Source: Branchipolynoe longqiensis
Lineage: Eukaryota > Annelida > Polychaeta > Phyllodocida > Polynoidae
Assembly (NCBI GenBank): GCA_030323885.1
Contig: CM059194.1
Location: 26,322,363 to 26,386,362 of the forward strand
DNA length: 64,000 nucleotides
Reading direction: 5' to 3'
Both the position numbers and the translations under genes were made by a program. The first letter of the stretch is position 1, and each line of letters opens with the position of its first letter. Shown here piece by piece: positions 20,701-31,154 of the stretch. The notes beneath the pieces were generated by a model. The model saw nothing but the letters and a program-made list of their open reading frames with translations, did no database searches and was not told where the DNA came from.

Positions 20701-22820
20701 CTAGAAACGGACAAGAAACGGACAAGAAACGGACAAGAAACGGACAAGAAACGGACGAGAAACGGACAAGAAACGGACAAGAAACGGACAAGAAACGGAC
20801 ATGAAACGGACAAGAAACGGACAAGAAACGGACAAGAAACGGACATGAAACGGGCATGAAACGGACACGAAACGGACAAGACACGGACATGAAACGGACA
20901 CGAAACGGACAAGAAACGGCAAGAACTGACATTACACAAAACGGACAAGAAACGGACAAGAAACGGACAAGAAACGGACGTGAAACGGGCATCAAACGGA
21001 CAAGAAACGGACACGAAACGGACAAGAAACGGACAAGAAACGGATAAGAAACGGACACGAAACGGACAACAAACGGACAACAAACGGACAACAAACGGAC
21101 AACAAACGGACAACAAACGGACAACAAACGGACATGAAACGGAGGTGAAACGGGCATGAAACGGACAAGAACCGGACATGAAACGGACAAGAAACGGACA
21201 AGAAACGGACATGAAACGGACAAGAAACGGACAAGAAACGGACATGAAACGGACAAGAAACGGACAAGAAACGGACAAGAAACGGACATGAAACGGACAT
21301 GAAACGGACAAGAAACGGACAAGAAACGGACAAGAAACGGACAAGAAACGGACATGAAACGGACATGAAACGGACAAGAAACGGACATGAAACGGACAAG
21401 AAACGGACATGAAACGGACAAGAAACGGACAAGAAACGGACATGAAACGGACAAGAAACGGACAAGAAACGGACAAGAAACGGACAAGAAACGGACAAGA
21501 AACGGACACGAAACGGACAAGAAACGGACATGAAACGGACATGAAACGGACAAGAAACGGACAAGAAACGGACATGAAACGGACAAGAAACGGACAAGAA
21601 ACGGACAAGAAACGGACAAGAAACGGACATGAAACGGACAAGAAACGGACAAGAAACGGACAAGAAACGGACAAGAAACGGACAAGAAACGGACGTGAAA
21701 CGGGCATGAAACGGACAAGAAACGGACAGGAAACGGACAAGAAACGGACAAGAAACGGACAAGAAACGGACATGAAACGGACAAGAAACGGACAAGAAAC
21801 GGACAAGAAACGGACAAGAAACGGACAAGAAACGGACGAGAAACAGACAGGAAACGGATATGGAACGGACAAGAAACGGACATGAAACGGATAAGAAACA
21901 GACAAGAAACGGACAAGAAACAGACAAGAAACGGACGTGAAACGGGCATGAAACGGACAAGAAACGGAGATGAAACGGACAAGAAACGGACATGAAACGG
22001 ACTAGAAACGGACAAGAAACGGACAAGAAACGGACACGAAACGGACAAGAAACGGACAAGAAACGGACAAGAAACGGACATGAAACGGACAAGAAACGGA
22101 CAAGAAACGGACAAGAAACGGAGGTGAAACGGGCATGAAACGGACAAGAAACGGACATGAAACGGACAAGAAACGGACAAGAAACGGACAAGAAACGGAC
22201 AAGAAACGGACAAGAAACGGACATGAAACGGACAAGAAACGGACAAGAAACGGACACGAAACGGACAAGAAACGGACAAGAAACGGACAAGAAACGGACA
22301 CGAAACGGACAAGAAACGGACAAGAAACGGACACGAAACGGACAAGAAACGGACAAGAAACGGACAAGAAACGGACATGAAACAAGAAACGGACAAGGCA
22401 TGAAACGGACAAGAAACGGACATGAAACGGACAAGAAACGGACGAAACGACATGAAACGGCATGAAACGGACAAGAAACGGGCATGAAACGGACAAGAAA
22501 CGGACAAGAAACGGACATGAAACGGACAAGAAACGGACATGAAACGGACAAAAAACGGACAAGAAACGGACAAGAAACGGACAAGAAACGGACAAGAAAC
22601 GGACAAGAAACGGACATGAAACGGACATGAAACGGACAAGAAACGGACATGAAACGGACAAGAAACGGACAAGAAACGGACAAGAAACGGACATGAAACG
22701 GACAAGAAACGGACAAGAAACGGACATGAAACGGACAAGAAACGGACAAGAAACGGACAAGAAACGGACAAGAAACGGACAAGAAACGGACGTGAAACGG
22801 ACATGAAACGGACAAGAAAC
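17775..22820. repeat. 11-bp minisatellite, over 5 kb (GACAAGAAACG)
   Basis: About 460 tandem copies of GACAAGAAACG and variants (GACATGAAACG, GACACGAAACG, GAGATGAAACG, GGCATGAAACG). Copies are more varied at 17.8-19.7 kb and more uniform towards the gap. A segment of 31 units (341 bp) is duplicated near 18,441 and 18,782, so higher-order repeats exist. Because 11 is not a multiple of 3 and the reverse unit has no stop in any frame, all minus frames stay open for kilobases with an 11-residue period. These are not genes. The array runs into an assembly gap, so its true length is unknown. Confidence 0.97.
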
Positions 22821-23319
22821 NNNNNNNNNNNNNNNNNNNNNNNNNNNNNNNNNNNNNNNNNNNNNNNNNNNNNNNNNNNNNNNNNNNNNNNNNNNNNNNN
22901 NNNNNNNNNNNNNNNNNNNNNNNNNNNNNNNNNNNNNNNNNNNNNNNNNNNNNNNNNNNNNNNNNNNNNNNNNNNNNNNNNNNNNNNNNNNNNNNNNNNN
23001 NNNNNNNNNNNNNNNNNNNNNNNNNNNNNNNNNNNNNNNNNNNNNNNNNNNNNNNNNNNNNNNNNNNNNNNNNNNNNNNNNNNNNNNNNNNNNNNNNNNN
23101 NNNNNNNNNNNNNNNNNNNNNNNNNNNNNNNNNNNNNNNNNNNNNNNNNNNNNNNNNNNNNNNNNNNNNNNNNNNNNNNNNNNNNNNNNNNNNNNNNNNN
23201 NNNNNNNNNNNNNNNNNNNNNNNNNNNNNNNNNNNNNNNNNNNNNNNNNNNNNNNNNNNNNNNNNNNNNNNNNNNNNNNNNNNNNNNNNNNNNNNNNNNN
23301 NNNNNNNNNNNNNNNNNNN
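22821..23319. other. Assembly gap (about 500 N) at the end of the minisatellite
   Basis: A run of N directly after the 11-bp array. The assembly probably broke because the array could not be spanned. Single-copy sequence resumes at 23,320. Confidence 0.98.
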
Positions 23320-23326
23320 TAACACA

Positions 23327-23690
23327 AATAATTCCATTAATACATCCTAATAAATTACAAAACTTTTACAAAATAATCTAAACATATTAATACACAAACC
23401 TGTTAAAGAATTCCTTAAAATTCCTGCGATTTCTGGAGTTATTTGTACAAAAAGAACGCTGCTCAACGATCGCACGTGTTCTGGTGGTGATTCGAAGTAA
23501 ACAAACCGTATCGGATAATTCAAATTGTATTAAACCGAATAATTCCATTAATACTTCGTAATAAATTACAAAACCTTTAGAAAATAATGTAAACATATTA
23601 AGAAACAAACCTGTTAAAAAATTCCTGGGATTTCTGGAGTTATTGGTAGAAAAAGAACGCTGCTCAACGATCGCACGTGTGCCGATGGCG
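23327..23690. repeat. Direct duplication, ~211-bp unit
   Basis: 'aataattccattaatac' occurs at 23,327 and 23,538, followed in both by 'aataaattacaaaac', 'acaaacctgttaaa', 'tttctggagttatt' and 'gaacgctgctcaacgatcg'. About 1.7 copies with roughly 10% differences. Confidence 0.8.
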
Positions 23691-23739
23691 ACTCGAGCTG
23701 GAAAACATATTTAACGAACTGCGCAAGCGCGGATCAACA

Positions 23740-24215
23740 CCGTCGGCCCGATGGTGGTGGGCCGCCGTCGGCCCACCACCGTCGGGCCGACGGTGGCTTG
23801 AATGTGAAAAATCAATCCAAACCAGCGGCGGGCTACTGCCGTCGGCCCGACGGTGGCCCGACGGTGGCTCAAAAGTGGAAAGGGATTGAAACCTAACGTC
23901 GGAATGCCACCGTAGGCCCGACGGTGGCCCAATGGTGGCTCGAATGTGGAAAATGAATGCAAACCAGCGGCGGGCTACCGCCGTCGGCCCGATGGTGGTC
24001 CGACGGTGGCTCAAAAGTGGAAAGGGATTGAACCCTAACGTCGGAACGCCACCGTTGGCCTGACGGTGGCCCGACGGTGGCTCAAAAGTGGAAAGGGATT
24101 GAATCATAACATCGGAACACCACCATCGGCCCACCATCGGCCCGACGGTGGAAAGTCGATGGCGATGGTGCGACCAATAGCCGACGTCGGCCCGACGGCT
24201 GTGTGCTATCTGGGG
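23740..24215. repeat. ~71-bp tandem repeat built on a GTCGGCCCGAC palindrome
   Basis: 'gacggtggctcaaaagtgg' starts near 23,861, 24,002 and 24,074, and 'gtggct.gaatgtg' near 23,793 and 23,935, giving ~71-bp steps in two alternating forms. Almost every unit contains GTCGGCCCGACGGTGG, a palindromic core. The right edge (reverse complement CCCCAGATAGCACACAGCC) resembles the ends of the CCCCAGTCACAC MITEs, so the block may be the inside of such an element. A short R1 word follows at 24,222. Confidence 0.65.
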
Positions 24216-24245
24216 TGATGCTTTCATCGGACTATGCAGCTTTAA

Positions 24246-25054
24246 GTTTATCCCCAAACAATGCATGAACTTTTCCTGATCACGGTTTCTATATGCCAGG
24301 ATCTATAATGGTGATGGCAACATTAATATTTTATTTCTATCCATATTGTACGCGTCTTTAATCGCAGTTCATATTTTTGGCGGACAGTAAGGATAGATCA
24401 ATACAGCATGCAGATTGTATGAGTCTCTGATTTTAATAATCTGATGAGTTTGTTCAATAGGAAAGTCTGTGTTGAGTGATGTAACATGGTACTCATTATA
24501 CTACATACTTACATTACAGATGTAGCCATAGATATTAAGCAGTTGTTGCCTGATATCTCTGTTGATGATGGTGAAACTAATAAACTCTTGAGATTGGAGC
24601 GATAAAGTGTTGAATAAATTACTCTAGTTTCCATAATCAAAATGGAGTTGTTTTGATCAGTTTTCCAATCTATTTAAATTGGTTTGCTTTACTTGTTCAC
24701 AATCATCAAGATTGAACTTAAAACCAAAAACTAATGACCACTAACACAATAAGGTGGAACTGCCTTCAGGGAAATTAACTATCGGTAACCAAACAACTAA
24801 CCAATTGTAGAACTAACAGACTCACAGACGGTAGAGAGATGTGGGAGAATGCTATCGTGCATGAAATAATGCATGGGGTAGATAGCCACACAACTGAAAG
24901 TAGCAAAAAGAGGGGAACTATGAGACTATTCTTGTCTAGCGGTGAAAACAAGTAATTAGACTTAACCGGTATGGGAAGTAGAAATACACCCATCACTAAA
25001 AAAAAAAATCAATACTCATGACTAGCTATACAGAAGATATTCTTTGGTACATTA
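24246..25054. other. Non-coding, no assigned feature
   Basis: AT-rich sequence with no gene, array or element end that I can support. Confidence 0.5.
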
Positions 25055-25375
25055 GTTTGTTTTGTTTGTTGTTTTACGTCCTAGCAACATATAAGGTCAT
25101 TAGGACGGGTACCGATTTGTGACCGTGAGCCTCATGGCGACTTTATAGTGCTGCCCCACTGGAAGAACAAGCTGCCAGCACCATGACCTGATATCACACT
25201 CAGTCACATTATCCTGACACTGAACCAAACAGTCATTGCCCTATCCTAATAATGTCGAGCGCCAGGCTAGGAAGCGACAAGTATAACTTTTTAAGTCATT
25301 GGTTTGACTCGACCAGGGTTCGAACCCACAATCTACCAATACGGGAGACGGAAGCTCTAACTTGCCAAAAGTCCT
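25055..25375 (-). mobile_element. tRNA-derived SINE, family A (full length)
   Basis: On the minus strand this reads from a tRNA-like head (box B GGTTCGAACCC at about 25,318-25,330) through a body shared by all copies ('accaatgact', 'gatagggcaa', 'gtcaggataatgtga', 'gggatatcaggtcatgg') to a tail ending 'gttgctaggacgtaaaac' and an (AAC)n-like end. Pol III promoter boxes in the head are what identify it as a SINE. At least eight further copies or fragments lie in this window. Confidence 0.85.
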
Positions 25376-26205
25376 GTGGCTATGACCCAGATGGTCATCT
25401 CGCGGTGACCACATTGTAAAGTCTACTGCTCGAATCTGTGGTTGTGTAGGCAGGCTATAATGAAATCAATACAGGCAAAGAGAAAGGAAGAGTATAAAGT
25501 ATGAAAGAAGAGAGAGTCAAGCCCTCTGGTTTATTATTTATATGGTACATGGAATCAGTGTAGAGTATCACCCCACTCTATTCTCCCAATAAGAAACAAG
25601 CATTCATAGCTCCACCAATAGGGATCCAGCATTCCTGGTCCCCATGGTTACCAGTGATCTTCCCACCACCACCAAGCTGTGTGGCTCCCCTGGCCAGCAC
25701 CTGCCTTGAGCCTGAGTGTGGTGATCCTGACTAGCATAGGGGGGAGGGCATAGGCTCTGAGTGCCCCTTCCACAAGGTCCTGCCAGCACCACTATGTCTA
25801 TTTCCATCTCAATCAGCCACCCCCAGCACCTACATATACACATACATGCACCTGGTCACATATACCTGTTCAATAATAGAACATTTGCATTCTCCCCCAA
25901 TGCTGTAAATCGGAATATTTTACAACGTGATGTGAGATGACATACTAATCCTGGAACCTGACAGGACTGTAGGTAGGTATTTCTGTTTGGGAGTTGAACA
26001 TTCTGGGAACGGATTGGTGCCATAGGCCCTTGGCACTAGGGTTTAAAAAACAAAATTATTTTGAGGAAAGGTCAATTTGATTTATATCTAGCGAATTGAC
26101 CAAGTAGCATCGAATATCCAACATCACATATACATCGGTATATGATTGACTTTGTCCCAATGGCAGAAATTTCAAAACTATGCAACCACCCACCAAACTG
26201 CAGAT
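25376..26205. other. Non-coding, no assigned feature
   Basis: No supported gene. A G-rich/C-rich stretch at 25,640-25,840 gives chance frames only. Confidence 0.5.
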
Positions 26206-26212
26206 TCTATGA

Positions 26213-26822
26213 TTCAGCGGGGCCTGAGCATTAATGGTTTGATATAATTGCGCAGGTTTCTGGGTTTAATACTATGATTGCAGCAGCTGTTCTGGTCGTG
26301 CCTATGTGTTATTGTTTGGACGGGATCCATCGCAAATGCACTCTTCCACAGTGTGTACATCAGAGGATGGCCTGGGTTCGTAGCACAATATCAGTTTCTA
26401 CACTCGCCTATGACGAACTGCATGCTCTGCGATCCCCAGCTGTCCGACGACGCATACACTGCAGAACGGCTGCTGCCATCATAGCTTTAAGCCCAGAACC
26501 CGGCGCATTTGCAATGGATCTCATCGAAACAATAACACATGACCAGAACAGTTGCTGCCATCATAGCATTAAACCTGGAGATCTATGCATTTGCGGTGGA
26601 TCCCGTCAAGCCATTAATGCTCAGGTCTGGCTGGATTGTAGAATATGGCTGCTGCCATCATAGCATTAAGCGCAGAACCCGGCACATTTACGATGGATCC
26701 TGTCCAAATGATAACCCATAGGCACAACCAGAACGGCTCCTGCCATCATAGCATTAAAACCGAAAACCTGTGTATTTGCGGCAGATCCCATCAAACTATT
26801 AATGCTCAGGCCCAGCTGATTT
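26213..26822. mobile_element. Fold-back element with internal subrepeats, family F2
   Basis: The ends are inverted: left GATTCAGCGGGGCCTGAGC, then ATTAATGGTTTGAT; right, reverse complemented, AAATCAGCTGGGCCTGAGC, then ATTAATAGTTTGAT. Inside, a ~90-bp subrepeat starting 'gctgctgccatcatagcatt' occurs at about 26,467, 26,552, 26,648 and 26,738 in one orientation and once inverted at about 26,255-26,300. No coding capacity. Overlapping short frames are by-products of the subrepeats. Confidence 0.7.
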
Positions 26823-26984
26823 GGCCAGCATGGAATGTATGCTGCATGAGCTAATACAAATGATCTGAAAGTCAAAAACTTTCAAATGCACATATCTCAC
26901 TCCATATGGTTCACTCCCTTTTACATTCAATAACAAAAAGAATTTCAATTTTTGACAATCGGTCTTCCTAATCCCACTGCTCTA

Positions 26985-27130
26985 CCCTATCTTAGTAATG
27001 CCGAGCGCCAGGGTTCGAACCCGTGAGTTCGAATCCTACGACCTACCAAAACGGGAGGCGGATGCTCAACTCATTTGGCCATTCGGCCTACGTAATTCCA
27101 CCCATCCTTCCCACGTGTGACGTCACAGAA
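26985..27130 (-). mobile_element. SINE family A fragment (head)
   Basis: Minus-strand head with 'ggccgaatggccaaatgag', 'catccgcctcccg' and the box B GGTTCGAACCC-type word, then the start of the body. Truncated after about 145 bp. Confidence 0.65.
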
Positions 27131-27188
27131 TGGGATATTTGAGTTCCAACCCAGTAGACTGCTCTGTCCCGAACCAGCACACTGGTAT

Positions 27189-27230
27189 ATGTTATTATTA
27201 TTGTTATTATTATTATTGTTATTATTATCT
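27189..27230 (+). repeat. (ATT)n microsatellite
   Basis: Imperfect ATT/GTT trinucleotide run. A similar run lies at 34,370-34,412. Confidence 0.85.
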
Positions 27231-27401
27231 TTCGGCTCTCCTTCGATATTCTAAGTACAATGCAGTTAACATTTCTGGAATTTTAATATTTTAACATACA
27301 CCACATTCATGTAAGGAATACAAGTTTAAATTAGGCGACTTGCTCTTTAATTAAGTATACAGCTGGCCATACTAATACGCGAAAAAGAGTGATATAGAAT
27401 T

Positions 27402-27697
27402 CCCCAGTCACACTACTGCTTTCGACCACTTTGTGACCACAAAACAGGGTTTGTTGCAAAGAGGTCGCAAGTGGTCACAAAATGGTTGCAAAGAATCCTA
27501 AGGGTGGTCGGCTACCCCCTTACAACCATTTTGGTTGCAAGGAGGTTGCTTGCAGCAACTGCACTAAAGACGTCCTTGTGACCAAAATGGTGGCCCAGAG
27601 GTCGACTATTGTTTGGTGGCCAGGAGGTTGCAGGTGACCGTGCGTTCTTTGGTCCAAAGTGGTTGCAAAGTAGTCGCAAGCCGTAGTGTGACTGGGG
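27402..27697. mobile_element. MITE, CCCCAGTCACAC family (copy C)
   Basis: 296 bp with a perfect terminal match: CCCCAGTCACACTAC at the left and, reverse complemented, CCCCAGTCACACTACGG at the right. The interior is rich in GTGGTTGCAA/GTCGCAAGT words. The same ends occur in the MITEs at 30,200 and 34,903 and in the half-element at 35,801, whose interiors differ. Flanks show no clear target duplication. Confidence 0.75.
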
Positions 27698-27939
27698 CTG
27701 AACAAGGCAGGTTGTCGAGTGTGGCAATGAATGACACCATAGAGAATGTGTTATCAAAGCCACTTTGGCATTTAAAGTGAAATTATGTTGGTCATGGCAC
27801 TGCCCTTTAAATTATAGGACATATAGGCCTTATTGAAGAACGGGAACGAGAGGGAGACGCCCTATACTTCCGGCATTTAAACACGCCAGGTCTCTTTGTG
27901 AGTGCTTTCTCTTTGTGAGTGCTTGTTTGTTAGGGTATT

Positions 27940-28015
27940 AGGTCCTAGCAACATTTAGGTCATAACAGAACGGGTCTTCCTAATCCCACTGTGTACAACC
28001 TCCCCATTGTTGCCC
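27940..28015 (-). mobile_element. SINE family A fragment (tail)
   Basis: 'cctagcaaca.ttaggtcat' and 'acgggtcttcctaatccc' match the 3' end of the SINE family A on the minus strand. Only about 75 bp remain. Confidence 0.55.
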
Positions 28016-28110
28016 CAAATGTTCGGTGATGATGCTGGGGGGGTGGGGGGTGGGGGTTATAACCTTTTCTGTCACCAGCCGCAAATACTGCAGCATTAGG
28101 TACCGGTGTT

Positions 28111-28552
28111 GCGGTTTCCGCGGCACACCAGTTTGCGAGGGACACATACATTCAAATGCATTGTCAATGGCCGTGAGCAAATCTTCATACAGAAAAAGTC
28201 AAATATCTCTCAAATTACACCACCTAGAAACAAATCGCTTGGTACACATATAATGGTTAGGGTTCTTGAGTTCTATTAATTTTGAATAAAACTAATGTTA
28301 TGCACTGCGCGTACCGTCAAACTCCAGGCATTGTCAATGGCCATGAGCAATCTTCATAGAGAAAATACAGAAAAAGTGAAATATCTCTAAAACGACATCA
28401 CCTAGAAACAAATCACTTGGGACACATATAGAAAACATCTTTACCAAAAACAATGTATTATTTTTTGTAAGGTTAGTGACGATGCTGTTCGATTTTGAGG
28501 CATTCGCAGAAGCGATGTGTCCCTCGCAAACTGATGTGTCCCTCACAAACCG
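28111..28552. mobile_element. Fold-back element, family F1 (copy 2)
   Basis: Inverted relative to copy 1 at 4,060-4,533 and clearly homologous over its whole length. The left end begins GCGGTTTCCGCGGCACACC and the right end carries GTGTCCCTCGCAAACTGATG. Both copies keep the two internal ~140-bp direct subrepeats. Confidence 0.75.
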
Positions 28553-28564
28553 GCACCGATAAAT

Positions 28565-28990
28565 TGGTCTGGTGGTGACAAAAGACGGAAACGTTCGTGG
28601 AGAATATCAAGGCGGCAAAAGAGACAAACTTTCGTGGAGTATAAACAAGGTGACTTGAGCCCGTGTGCTGAAGGTTAGTCGAGGTGGGAAGGGAAAGAGG
28701 GGTTTCCAGTGAAGAAGAAAGTGCAGCCGTGAAAGGAAGGGCCGCACCCAAGCAAACACTCTCCCTTGGTCAGGTGGAGAGGTAAGGCAAGGAGAGAGAA
28801 AAAGAAGAAGATGGCTAGTTTGGAAGAAAGAGAAGTGAGGAGAGTTGAGTCAAAGAATCGTGACTCCTAGCTTTGTGGTGACCAGTCGGCAAGTAGGAGT
28901 AGAAGGTGAAAAGGTAACCGGGCCTTCCCCTGCAATATTTTCTGAGATCAAATTAGGAGACCATCAGTTTGAGAGGAGATAGAAAAGAGT
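28565..28990 (-). repeat. Dispersed repeat, family R3
   Basis: The minus strand here matches 58,450-58,735 on the plus strand: 'actggtcaccaca', 'ttga.tcaactctcctca', 'ttctctttc', 'gggag.gtttgcttgggt' appear in the same order. One strand is very purine rich. No ORF is shared, so it is probably a non-coding transposon piece or an LTR. Confidence 0.6.
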
Positions 28991-29064
28991 GGACAAAGCA
29001 GGGTCTGAACAGCAAGCCAAAGAGCCGAAACACTTGTAGCGTGTTCGCGCAATTATGGGGGAAT

Positions 29065-29170
29065 TTATAGTGATGCCTGCCCCATTGGAAAACAGAGCCC
29101 CATGCACCATGACCCTGATATCCCACTCAGTCGCACTATATATCCGAAAACCAGCGAAAACAAACCCAGA
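29065..29170 (-). mobile_element. SINE family A fragment (body)
   Basis: 'tttatagtgatgcctgcccca', 'caccatgaccctgatatcc' and 'cactcagtcgcacta' match the minus-strand SINE body; head and tail are missing. Confidence 0.6.
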
Positions 29171-29459
29171 TGAGACTCGTTGCTACAGGCAGAACCGGGG
29201 AACCTGATTAGTGGGGATGGGGGTAGGTGGGGGGGGGGGGATTCTTGGGTTGTGGAAGCGTGGAAAGGTGGGGAAGCCCATGCAACGTGTACAAATCCCG
29301 CAGTTAAGGTCAAGGCCATGCATGGCCACCCCAGATAATGTGAGGAGCGGGGGACCTGATGGCAACGACCCCAATTGATGTATGAGTACAGTGCAGTTTG
29401 CAAACTCGCGGTATAAATATAACTTTTGTGTTTCTATTTCATTGTAAGACCAGAAGGGA

Positions 29460-29795
29460 TGGCCGAATGAGTTGAGCGTCCGCCGCCTGTTTTTGGTAGA
29501 TCGTGGGATTCGAACGATGGGTTCTAACCCTGGTCGAGACAAACCAATGACTTATCAGATTGATACTTGTCACTTCCTAGCCAGGCGCTCGCATTATTAG
29601 GATAGGGCAAGGACTAGTTGGCTCAGTGTCAGGATAATGTGACTGAGTGGGATATCAGGTCATGGTGCTGGCAGCCTGGTCTTCCAGTGGGCAGCACTAT
29701 AAAGTCGCCATGCGTGCGCACTGTCAAAAGTCGGTACCCATCCTGATATGACCTTAGATGTTGCTAGGACGTAAAACAACAACAAACAAACAAAA
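29460..29795 (+). mobile_element. tRNA-derived SINE, family A (full length)
   Basis: Head with a box-A-like word (GGCCGAATGAGTTGAGCG, 29,472) and box B (GGGATTCGAAC, about 29,508), then the family body and a tail 'gttgctaggacgtaaaac' followed by (AACA)n. Best-preserved plus-strand copy in the window. Confidence 0.85.
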
Positions 29796-29799
29796 CTGG

Positions 29800-30198
29800 C
29801 GATCATTCAACACAAACAGTTTCCCTTTCCTATCCACCAATGAAATTATCCTTCGGTGCAATGTTGGCTTCCACTTCCAGATGGACTTCTGCGTTTCTTG
29901 ACACGCATCGGTGAGGACGCACTAAAGCATGTCACATGTCAGTGTGTATGGCTGCTTGACGCTTCCATGACCAACTGCCAACTTCTGAATTGAATCGAAG
30001 TGAGAAAACCCAACAAACATAAAACGTCATGTTTCTCACACATTGCAAAATACTGCATTAATTTTCCTTTCACGGAATTCTGAAAGAACGGAGTTATTAA
30101 ACAAACAACTTCCGTTAACATGAACGCCAGATATTATTAGTTAGGCCTACTTAGTGTATGATTCCTTCTCGTCTTGCATTTGACACGCCTCGGTCATA
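29800..30198. other. Non-coding, no assigned feature
   Basis: No gene, array or element end that I can support. Confidence 0.5.
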
Positions 30199-30535
30199 TA
30201 CACCAGTCACACGAGGCCTGCGTTCGCTTACGATCGATTCGCGACGTCAAAACGTCCTTCTTGCGCCCTCCTTACGCCCTCATTAAGTGCTGTCGACGCG
30301 AGGATGCCAACCTGCCGGCATCCATTTCGGAAATTTTGGACGCAACGAGGTTGCAGCTGCTGCACATGCAACCTCCTTATGTCCTGTTCCAGCGGCGGCA
30401 TTCAAAATGGTTGGTGCCCTGGTGCCGACTTGCACCGACCTCTTGGTTGGCGAGTTGCCGGTGACCTGGCGCCGATGATCTGGCGCCGACCTGGCGGCAC
30501 CAACTCATGCAATGCTGAGCTCGCTGTGTGGTCGG

Positions 30536-30670
30536 TGTAAGGTATGTGTACCACGTAGTGTGAGGCATACCGAGAGGTCACGTGACGTGGGGAGCACGTG
30601 ATGACGGTACCGCAATAAAGCCAGTCGTTCAGTAGCTCTCGTATTGCGCACATCTGTTATGTACATTACA
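30536..30670 (+). repeat. Gypsy 5' LTR
   Basis: Runs TGTAAGGTATGTGTACC ... GTACATTACA. It contains CAATAAAG near 30,612, a likely polyadenylation signal. At 135 bp this is a very short LTR. Confidence 0.85.
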
Positions 30671-30683
30671 TGGTGTCAAATAG

Positions 30684-31154
30684 GTGATGACTCACACACC
30701 CGATATGGCACTGTCAGGGCTGAAACCACCAGCAAAGTTACAGCTGGAAGGCAACATGGTGGAAAACTGGAAACTCTGGCACAGTACATACGAAATATAC
30801 GCAGGAGCGACAGGTGTAACCTCCAAAGCCGAAAAGGTGCAATGTTTCGTATTTTTGCATGTAGCGGGCCCAGATGCCCAAAAGCTGTTTCACACGTTCA
30901 ACACGGACAGTTCGGACCGTGAGAAGATAGGACCTCTGACGGAAGACTTCAGGGATTATTGTACAGGAAAGTCCAATATAACCGTTGTCCGGTATCAGTT
31001 CATGACATACCAACAAACTACAGAGCCCATGGAAGTGTTCATACGTGAGCTGAGGCAAAGGATATCATACTGTGGCTACCGTGATTTGGAGGACAAACCC
31101 CTATGTGACATGCTCGTATGTGGCATAGACATTAACAACACACCAGGAGAGTGA
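30684..31154 (+). pseudogene. Gypsy Gag, C-terminal half deleted
   Basis: A 156-residue frame beginning 14 bp after the start of the primer-binding site. It holds a capsid-like region (NWKLWHSTYEIYAG...; FIRELRQRISYCGY) typical of Ty3/Gypsy Gag with a long helical core. It stops at 31,152, and the next bases already code for the linker before protease. The rest of capsid and the CCHC nucleocapsid knuckle are missing, so this product could assemble at best partly. Confidence 0.75.

Noticed and set aside
17730..23337. Very long minus-strand frames (up to more than 1,400 residues) with an 11-residue repeat
   Set aside because: They arise from an 11-bp tandem unit without stops in three frames, and some cross the N gap. 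No start context, no domain, no non-repeat sequence.
29460..29540. tRNA gene at the head of SINE family A
   Set aside because: The same head recurs with the same 3' body at many sites; box spacing and arms do not fit a tRNA.
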